Positions 58,596 through 64,000 of a stretch of DNA of 64,000 nt are shown here, one piece after another. The position numbers and the translations under genes were made by a program. Positions within the stretch are counted from its first letter, which is position 1. Each line of letters opens with the position of its first letter. The stretch is from an uncultured Clostridia bacterium (GTDB lineage Bacteria; Bacillota; Clostridia; Lachnospirales; Anaerotignaceae): NCBI GenBank assembly GCA_902477755.1, contig CABSIK010000004.1:186001-250000 (forward strand), given 5' to 3'. The notes under the pieces are model-generated. The model saw only the letters and a list, made by a program, of their open reading frames with translations. It had not been told where the DNA came from and searched no databases.

Positions 58596-58640
58596 AAAAA
58601 AAGGCTTGTTGACTGTATGTACAGTCAACAAGCCTTTTTG
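58596..58640. terminator. Bidirectional terminator of the bil operon
   Basis: AAAAGGCTTGTTGACTGT and ACAGTCAACAAGCCTTTT, an 18-bp perfect stem with a four-base loop. Its A- and T-runs serve both the bil operon and the convergent ABC transporter. Confidence 0.93.
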
Positions 58641-58647
58641 GCTTTGA

Positions 58648-59379
58648 TTATTTGATATCCTGCCCTTTCAAACGCCGGAAACCAATCAGGAAAGATACAA
58701 TCAGGTATCCGCCTGCTACAAGGAAGCAGGGCAGAAATGTGGATAATTGATTGGATGCGTCATAAACAGAAGGCATGTGTGTGGAAAGCTTGATAAAGTC
58801 AAGGCTGATATGAATCTTAAAGAATCCAAGCACCATTTCCAAAGCCTGCGGAATATAGGGCACAAGAAAGCCGAAGATTGCGCCTGTGATGACATTTTGG
58901 GTCAGAATCGCCATGGTAACGGCAAAACTGATATGTGCCATGACAAAAAGAATCTTTGCCACTATGGAAAGGGCAAAATAAGCAGGGTATTCAATGGTTC
59001 CCATACCGTATTTGCTCATGGCGAATATACCCATAAAAATGGACAGCACCAGCATCACCAGTATGTATGCGCCGGAAATGGTAAAGACCATAGATAAATA
59101 GTAGCTTTTCTTGGGGATGCCGCGGCCGACGATGTTCTTCATGGCACCGGAACGATAAACCTCTGCAATGATATTGGCTGCCAGCACCATAAATGCGTAA
59201 AGAACCATGTCGCCGCCGAGGAATGTCTGCATCATGCTGGTCATTCCTGTGTCAGACGTAAAGCCCAACAGAAAAATCCGGATGGAGATAGCCAGAAAAA
59301 TCAGCCCGATCCCAAGGCATCCGTAAAAGAAGCGATCTTTTTTCAATTGATAAATATGTCCACGAATTAAATTTGTCAT
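58648..59379 (-). CDS. ABC-2 type permease from an internal start in the fused gene
   Basis: ATG 59379, preceded by AAGGGGGG, would give a 243-residue permease with six helices (FFYGCLGIGLIFLAISIRIF, MVLYAFMVLAANIIAEV, LVMLVLSIFMGIFAM and three more). In most relatives this is a separate gene overlapping the ATPase gene. Whether it is translated alone or only as the fusion is undecided, and a sequencing error or slippage in the G-run would settle which form is real. Confidence 0.5.
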   Translation of the reverse strand: MTNLIRGHIYQLKKDRFFYGCLGIGLIFLAISIRIFLLGFTSDTGMTSMMQTFLGGDMVLYAFMVLAANIIAEVYRSGAMKNIVGRGIPKKSYYLSMVFTISGAYILVMLVLSIFMGIFAMSKYGMGTIEYPAYFALSIVAKILFVMAHISFAVTMAILTQNVITGAIFGFLVPYIPQALEMVLGFFKIHISLDFIKLSTHMPSVYDASNQLSTFLPCFLVAGGYLIVSFLIGFRRLKGQDIK

Positions 59380-60288
59380 ACAGCTTTCCCCCCTTGAAAG
59401 TTTTTCTACAAAGAATTTTTCCATGTCTTCATCGTTTGCGCCCAAACCGCACACACGCACTTTATTTTCCACCAGATACTGATTCAGATCAGCCAGATTC
59501 ATTTTTTCATGGAGACGCAGGCTGTGGCCAGAAAGGACTTCACAGCGCACATCAGGATAACGGGACGCGATCAAGGCCTTTGCCTCCTGCAAATATGCAG
59601 GTTCCACGGAAATCTGGACACTGCTGCTGCATGCGTCTTCCAATGTTTCTTTGCTGAATTCATCAATGAGACGTCCGCCGTCAATGATGGCGTAGTCTGT
59701 TGCCAGTTTATACAGCTCGCTTAAAATGTGGCTGGCGATGAGAATGGTGATCCCATGTTCCCGATTTAATTCCTCCAGCATTTTACGCATTTCGTATACA
59801 CCTTCCGGATCCAGACCGTTGATAGGCTCGTCCAGAATCAGAAAGTCGGGATTGCCTAACAGTGCAATGGCAATGCCCAGACGCTGCTTCATCCCGAGAG
59901 AAAATTGACGGGCTTTCTTTTTTCCTGCGTTTTCCAATCCCACCATTTTCAAAATTTTGTTATAGTCAGGAGAAGGAATGCCAAAGAGCAGAGAGAAGTA
60001 ACGCAGATTTTCCAGTGCTGTCATGTGTTCATAAATACCCGGTTTTTCGATGAGCATCCCCATGCGGTTTCTCACAGAATCATCATTTGACTTCCCCATG
60101 AGTGTGTAATTGCCTGCGCTTTGCTGTGTCAAACCGCAGATGATACGCATCAGGGTCGTTTTCCCTGCGCCGTTTTTTCCCACCAGACCGTAAATAGAGC
60201 CCTTTGGCACGTGGATACTGACATCATTTAATACTGTTTTTGTTCCATATACTTTCGACAGATTGTTTGTTTGTAAAATATATTCCAT
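58648..60288 (-). CDS. ABC transporter, ATPase fused in frame to its permease
   Basis: 546 residues. The ATPase part (1-303) has Walker A VGKNGAGKTT, signature FSLGMKQRLG, Walker B LILDEPINGLDPEG and the switch SHILSEL, of the BcrA/bacitracin-type group. The permease part (304-546) has six helices of the ABC-2 type, as in lantibiotic-immunity or drug transporters. The junction, around SRGESCMTNL, contains a run of six G (59388-59393 as C on plus) and an internal start. With one G less the ATPase would stop at ATGA on the permease start. The start at 60288 has AAGGTGGG. Confidence 0.85.
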   Translation of the reverse strand: MEYILQTNNLSKVYGTKTVLNDVSIHVPKGSIYGLVGKNGAGKTTLMRIICGLTQQSAGNYTLMGKSNDDSVRNRMGMLIEKPGIYEHMTALENLRYFSLLFGIPSPDYNKILKMVGLENAGKKKARQFSLGMKQRLGIAIALLGNPDFLILDEPINGLDPEGVYEMRKMLEELNREHGITILIASHILSELYKLATDYAIIDGGRLIDEFSKETLEDACSSSVQISVEPAYLQEAKALIASRYPDVRCEVLSGHSLRLHEKMNLADLNQYLVENKVRVCGLGANDEDMEKFFVEKLSRGESCMTNLIRGHIYQLKKDRFFYGCLGIGLIFLAISIRIFLLGFTSDTGMTSMMQTFLGGDMVLYAFMVLAANIIAEVYRSGAMKNIVGRGIPKKSYYLSMVFTISGAYILVMLVLSIFMGIFAMSKYGMGTIEYPAYFALSIVAKILFVMAHISFAVTMAILTQNVITGAIFGFLVPYIPQALEMVLGFFKIHISLDFIKLSTHMPSVYDASNQLSTFLPCFLVAGGYLIVSFLIGFRRLKGQDIK

Positions 60289-60555
60289 GAGATTCCCACC
60301 TTTTTTATTTTCTTGTTTCCGTAATGGCAAATATTAACTGGACACTAGTATAATATAGTTTTTCTATTTTTCCTATTTATGAAGTCGTAATTTTTGTTTA
60401 ATATTCTTTAAAGGTGTATATTTTGAAGTCCGAAGGGACAAAAAGAAAGGGAAAAATCTTTGATTTTACAGCATAAGAAAGGCATGCATAGAAAAAAGCT
60501 TGTATATTGGATGCATAATGTCGTAAAAACGGAATACTGTGGTCATTCTGATGAA

Positions 60556-60609
60556 ATGAAAATAGCTGGAATCCATATCCTTTGTATGGATTCCAGCTGT
60601 TTTTCTTTT
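60556..60609. terminator. Terminator downstream of the XRE regulator gene
   Basis: AGCTGGAATCCATA (60564-60577) and TATGGATTCCAGCT (60585-60598), a 14-bp perfect stem. It belongs to the same GGAATCC/GGATTCC stem series as those at 921 and 3275. The 260 bases before it (60289-60550) are AT-rich, with no gene that I can support. Confidence 0.82.
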
Positions 60610-61189
60610 AAAGATATTGATAGAAAAATCCCTTTGTGGTGCTGTACCAGAATAAGGTACCGTGTCCACGTTTGGGAATCCGCAGCTGCAAGTCCCATTC
60701 GGGATACTGCTTATAGAGCTGCACTTTATCCCCCGTGGCAAAGGCCACAAAGGAAATGTAGTTTTCTTTTTCCATGGGATGGTCGGTGGTGAGGAACCAG
60801 TCGTTTTCAATGACTTCCACATGGAATTTTTCACTTTCTTCTGCCTTTTTAGCCGTCATGGGTTCCAGACTGCGTCCGCAGCAGGTGATAGAAGCGTCCC
60901 CAGTGGTCAGTGTCAGATTGCCGCAGTGAGGACAGACAAAATATTTCGATTTTTTCATGTTTCCCTCCAGAAATGATGTTGGCAGATTGCCTGCCAGCAG
61001 TTTTTCGATGGGCACCCCAAACAGTGCGGAAAGGGATGGCAGCATGGAAATGTCCGGACATCCCAGCCCGCGTTCCCACTTGGAAATGGTCTTGTCGCTG
61101 ATTTGCAGCGCAAAGGCTGCTTCTTTTTGTGTCATGCCTTTCTCCAGACGCAGCTGCCGCAGCAGTGCGCCGATTTTCTCCCGATCCAT
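60608..61189 (-). CDS. XRE family regulator with zinc ribbon and desulfoferrodoxin-like C-domain
   Basis: 193 residues. Residues 1-65 form a Cro/CI helix-turn-helix (KGMTQKEAAFALQISDKTIS then KWERGLGCPD). A short zinc-ribbon-like part follows (CPHCGN... CCGRS), and then a domain with the desulfoferrodoxin/superoxide reductase pattern DWFLTTDHPMEKENYISFVA and YKQYPEWDLQLRIP. The two C-terminal metal ligands of true desulfoferrodoxins (Cys and His of a CNxHG motif) are missing: here WYSTTKGFF. It may sense redox or metal state. The start at 61189 follows AGGAGGTG. Confidence 0.8.
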   Translation of the reverse strand: MDREKIGALLRQLRLEKGMTQKEAAFALQISDKTISKWERGLGCPDISMLPSLSALFGVPIEKLLAGNLPTSFLEGNMKKSKYFVCPHCGNLTLTTGDASITCCGRSLEPMTAKKAEESEKFHVEVIENDWFLTTDHPMEKENYISFVAFATGDKVQLYKQYPEWDLQLRIPKRGHGTLFWYSTTKGFFYQYL

Positions 61190-61212
61190 ATTGGATGCAC
61201 CTCCTGTCCTAT

Positions 61213-61240
61213 ATGATACCAGAAAGGCAGGAGAGGTCAA
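61213..61240 (-). promoter_or_regulatory. Promoter of the XRE regulator gene
   Basis: On the minus strand TTGACC (61240-61235), 16 bases, TATCAT (61218-61213), directly upstream of the RBS, so the leader would be very short. Confidence 0.6.
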
Positions 61241-61256
61241 CCGCCGCAGCGTAGAG

Positions 61257-62459
61257 TCAGTCTTTTTGAAACCATGCTTTCATGGTGTCTAATACCTGCA
61301 CCAGTTCTTCTTCGGAAATGACATAAGGCACCATGACGTAGAGATAAGAAAGGAAAGGTCTGCTGAAAACCCCTCGCTGACGGGCGAAGGCAGCATAGCC
61401 TTCCAAAACAGCAGAGTCATGGACTTCGATACACACACAGCCGCCTAGGATGCGGATTTCCCGGATGCGAGGGTCTGTGAAGCCTGCCATTTCAAGGCGG
61501 GTGATTTCTTCGATGCGATGGATTTTTTCCATAGTATGTTCTTCCTCAAATAAAGAAATAGAAGCCAATGCTACCCGGCAAGCCAAGGCATTTCCCATGA
61601 ATGTGGGTCCATGCATCAGGGCATGGTCGGGGTTATCATCGTAAAAAGCGGCAAAGACACGGTCATTGGCAACGGTGACAGCGTGTCCTAGATAGCCGCC
61701 AGTCAATGCTTTTCCCAGCACTAAAATGTCCGGTTCCACCACATCAGCAACAAAGCGGTGTCCTGTTCTGCCAAAGCCTGTGGCAACCTCGTCAAAAATG
61801 AGAAGCACACCATACTGGTCACAAAGTTCTCTGGCACGTTCCAAAAAAGAAATATCATACATGCGCATACCGCCAGCACCCTGCAAAAGAGGCTCTACAA
61901 TCATGCAGTTCAGTTTCTGGTGATATTTTGCAAAAGCCTGCTCCAGTGCGTCTATGGTTGTTGGGATGTGTATCACATGGGGGCTTTTGCCGTAAGCGTT
62001 CAGTACAAAGTGATAATCCGGGTCATCGCCAATTTCCATGGCTTTGAAGGTGTCCCCGTGGTAGGCGTGTTCCAGTGCTAACACCATGGTGCGTTCTGCA
62101 TCTCCCTGATTGATGTAATACTGAAGCGCCATTTTCAGGGCAACCTCCACGGCAACACTGCCGGAGTCAGAGAAAAAGCAGTGGTTCAGACTGCCGGGCA
62201 GCCAGCTTGCCAGTTTTTCCGAAAGTTCCTGTACAGGCTTGTGGGTCAAGCCGCCCAGCATCACATGAGAAAAATGAGGTACCTGTGACAGGATGGCTTC
62301 GTTCAGCTTCGGATGGCTGTAACCGTGGATGACGCTCCACCAAGAGGAAATGGAGTCGATGAGTTTTCCTTCCTTTGTATAAAGCCAAACGCCTTTGGCA
62401 TCCAGAATCTCGATGGGTTCCTCCATGGTTTTCATTTGTGTGTAGGGATACCAGAGCAT
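61257..62459 (-). CDS. bioA: Adenosylmethionine-8-amino-7-oxononanoate aminotransferase
   Basis: A 400-residue class III PLP aminotransferase that converts KAPA to DAPA with SAM as amino donor. The biotin-specific start LWYPYTQMK and SSWWSVIHGYSHPKL are clear; GLLTH-type motif is LGGLTHKPVQELSEKLA, the PLP Lys is in LVLGKALTGGYLGHAV, and TFMGNALACRVALAS closes the site. It overlaps the end of bioD by 28 bases; AAAGGACGG lies upstream. It is the last gene of the operon. Confidence 0.96.
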   Translation of the reverse strand: MLWYPYTQMKTMEEPIEILDAKGVWLYTKEGKLIDSISSWWSVIHGYSHPKLNEAILSQVPHFSHVMLGGLTHKPVQELSEKLASWLPGSLNHCFFSDSGSVAVEVALKMALQYYINQGDAERTMVLALEHAYHGDTFKAMEIGDDPDYHFVLNAYGKSPHVIHIPTTIDALEQAFAKYHQKLNCMIVEPLLQGAGGMRMYDISFLERARELCDQYGVLLIFDEVATGFGRTGHRFVADVVEPDILVLGKALTGGYLGHAVTVANDRVFAAFYDDNPDHALMHGPTFMGNALACRVALASISLFEEEHTMEKIHRIEEITRLEMAGFTDPRIREIRILGGCVCIEVHDSAVLEGYAAFARQRGVFSRPFLSYLYVMVPYVISEEELVQVLDTMKAWFQKD

Positions 62460-63157
62460 GGGTTTTCCGTCCTTTCTGTATAAAGGGATACTAGGGTTTC
62501 AATGGAAATGGGCAGGTCTGCGGCACCTTCTGGGATGCAGGCAATGACGGGTACGTCTGTCATGATCTCACACATGCGTCTGTTGTCCTCATGCAAAAGA
62601 TTTCCTGTCTGGAAACGGTTCAGGATGATGCCCTGCAAGGGGATGTTCTGGCTTTTCAGATAGGCCGCCGTCAAGCCTACATGGTTCAATGTGCCCAGTC
62701 CTGCGTCTGCCACCAAAAGACAGGGAAGATTCTGGGACAGGACAAAGTCTGCCAGAGAAAAAACAGCAGTTTCGTCATGGCGCAGGGGACAGAGGATGCC
62801 GCCGGAGCCTTCCACAGTGACAAAATCGTATTTTTCACAAAGGGCATCGTATGTTTCTTGTATCGTTTCCCACTCTACGGGATTTCCTTCCATTTTTGCC
62901 GCCAGATGAGGGGAAACGGCAGTTTCGTATACATATGGGCACATATCCGAAAGGGGCTGGGAGATGCCGGAAATGGTTTTCACAAAGTCTGCGTCACCGG
63001 GCAAAAGGGAACCGTCAGCCAAACGAACATTGCCGCTCATGGCTGCTTTGAAATAAGCGGCTTTTTTGCCCTTTTCCTGTAATTTTTTCAATATCAGCCC
63101 ACTGACGTAAGTTTTACCCACGTCCGTATCCGTGCCGATAATCATCAGTTGTTTCAT
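62432..63157 (-). CDS. bioD: Dethiobiotin synthetase
   Basis: A 241-residue ATP-dependent enzyme that closes the ureido ring of dethiobiotin from DAPA and CO2. The P-loop is MIIGTDTDVGKTYVS; AAYFKAAMSG, VTVEGSGGILCPL and LVADAGLGTLNHVGLT are the other motifs. It starts 44 bases inside bioB and ends 28 bases inside bioA, so the three genes are translationally linked. Confidence 0.96.
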   Translation of the reverse strand: MKQLMIIGTDTDVGKTYVSGLILKKLQEKGKKAAYFKAAMSGNVRLADGSLLPGDADFVKTISGISQPLSDMCPYVYETAVSPHLAAKMEGNPVEWETIQETYDALCEKYDFVTVEGSGGILCPLRHDETAVFSLADFVLSQNLPCLLVADAGLGTLNHVGLTAAYLKSQNIPLQGIILNRFQTGNLLHEDNRRMCEIMTDVPVIACIPEGAADLPISIETLVSLYTERTENPCSGIPTHK

Positions 63158-64000
63158 TCAGTTTCACCTCGTATCCAAGTTCTGTCAGCATCTGTAAATC
63201 TGTTTGTACTGTAATGCCTGCGGTGGTGAGCATATCCCCTGTGATGGCGGCATTGGCGCCGGAGAGGAAACAGCTTTTTCCGCCTTCTGGCAAAAGCCCA
63301 CGTCCCCCAGCCATACGGATGGAAGCGGCAGGCAGAAGAAAGCGGTAAAGGGCAAGTATCCCCAGGACTTCTTCTTCTGATAAAGTGGGATATTCCCCAA
63401 AAGGCGTGCCGGAAATGGGATTTAGCACATTGACAGGAACGCTGGTGATGCCCAAATCCCGGAGGGAAAGCGCCATGTCGATGCGGTCTGCCATGGTTTC
63501 GCCCATGCCCATGATGCCGCCGCTGCATACGGTCAGCCCTGCCCGTTGTGCCGCTTGAATGGCAGATACTTTGTCGGCAAAAGTATGGGTGGTGCAGATA
63601 TTGGGGAAATGTCTTTCTGATGTTTCCAGATTGTTGTGAACACGGCTCACGCCTGCTTCTTTCAGTCTGCGAAACTGGGGTTCTGTCAAAAGCCCGAAGG
63701 AAACACAGACGGAAAGGGTGGTTTCCTGCCGGATTTGCCGGACAGCGTCACACATGATGTCAATTTCGGCATCAGAAAGGGCTTTTCCGGCGGTGACGAT
63801 GGAGTACCGCAAAACCCCTTGTGCCGCCTGTTTTTTGGCGTCTGCGAGAATTTCTTCTTTGGAAAGAAGGGGGTAAGTGTCTGCGTCAGTGTGGTTGTGT
63901 GCAGACTGGGCGCAGAATTTGCAGTTTTCACTGCATCTGCCGCTTTTGCCGTTGATGATGGTGCACAGGTCAAAGGTATTTTTGCAGAAGTGACGGCGTA
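63114..64000 (-). CDS. bioB: Biotin synthase (partial, 5' end beyond the window)
   Basis: Only the C-terminal ~295 residues are present; the frame remains open to position 64000. The radical-SAM cysteines are visible as GRCSENCKFCAQSAHN near the edge, with LRYSIVTAGKAL, RVHNNLETSERHFPNICTTH (ligands of the [2Fe-2S] sulfur donor) and ICSGGIMGMGET-like sequence (here VCSGGIMGMGE). It inserts sulfur into dethiobiotin. The order bioB-bioD-bioA is one operon; a BirA operator would lie outside the window. Confidence 0.96.
   Translation of the reverse strand, partial: RRHFCKNTFDLCTIINGKSGRCSENCKFCAQSAHNHTDADTYPLLSKEEILADAKKQAAQGVLRYSIVTAGKALSDAEIDIMCDAVRQIRQETTLSVCVSFGLLTEPQFRRLKEAGVSRVHNNLETSERHFPNICTTHTFADKVSAIQAAQRAGLTVCSGGIMGMGETMADRIDMALSLRDLGITSVPVNVLNPISGTPFGEYPTLSEEEVLGILALYRFLLPAASIRMAGGRGLLPEGGKSCFLSGANAAITGDMLTTAGITVQTDLQMLTELGYEVKLNETTDDYRHGYGRG

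Noticed and set aside
60460..60792. A 110-codon plus-strand ORF before the XRE gene
   Set aside because: It runs through a terminator hairpin and lacks an RBS and family resemblance.

Overview
The window reads as chromosomal DNA of a spore-forming, low-to-mid GC Firmicute of the class Clostridia, most likely a gut member of the Lachnospirales. Pointers are spoIIE in the order spoIIE-tilS-hpt-ftsH, dnaD and a DnaI-type helicase loader, an S-box riboswitch on metK, DUF6145-like, EFR1 and HIT proteins typical of this group, strong TTGACA/TATAAT promoters with 17-base spacers and frequent TTG starts. There is no phage, IS transposase or CRISPR array; almost everything is housekeeping or lineage-specific chromosome. 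This assignment is an inference, not a database result.

Layout. 0-9 kb: trmB, a PadR regulator with an FtsW-like membrane protein, CPBP protease, AI-2E family transporter, a MoxR/DUF58 pair and a lipoprotein. 9-15 kb: ABC-F protein, threonine aldolase, a two-gene LysO exporter, and three near-identical tRNA-Leu(CAG) genes with small zinc-ribbon membrane proteins and unknown genes between them. 15-24 kb: CarD, HIT and ferritin-like proteins, murG, two lipoproteins (one a cyclophilin), a 270-base multi-hairpin noncoding stretch, then tsaC-rpiB-upp-tagO. 24-33 kb: dnaD/dnaI, spoIIE, tilS-hpt, ftsH. 33-38.5 kb: birA, a pantothenate-type ECF S component, two tandem coaX genes and dusB. 38.6-45.3 kb: ppx-ppk1 with Pho-box-like repeats, a NimA-like flavoprotein, csoR and a copA that is fused in frame to copZ. 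45.4-55 kb: AlkD, a candidate small RNA, an MntR-like regulator, EFR1 plus polysaccharide deacetylase, stalk-domain proteins, CoA-disulfide reductase, a UDG-family glycosylase and SAM-riboswitch-controlled metK.

The biological highlight is 56.5-58.6 kb: a MarR regulator, an Old Yellow Enzyme-type reductase carrying the HGDR motif with Asp166/Arg167, and a flavodoxin-like protein. This is the bilQ-bilR-bilS arrangement of the gut bilirubin reductase that makes urobilinogen. Its promoter carries two copies of a CTTGACAAAGTCAAG-type palindrome over the -35 and -10/+1, suggesting autoregulation.

The other main noncoding findings are four copies of a roughly 120-200 base palindromic repeat, three of which lie inside the loop of an otherwise intact rho-independent terminator (arms differ per locus but are complementary within each), and a candidate small RNA whose hairpin loops are all C/U-rich, as in RNAs that pair with Shine-Dalgarno sequences. 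The window closes with an overlapping bioB-bioD-bioA operon on the minus strand (bioB cut by the window edge).
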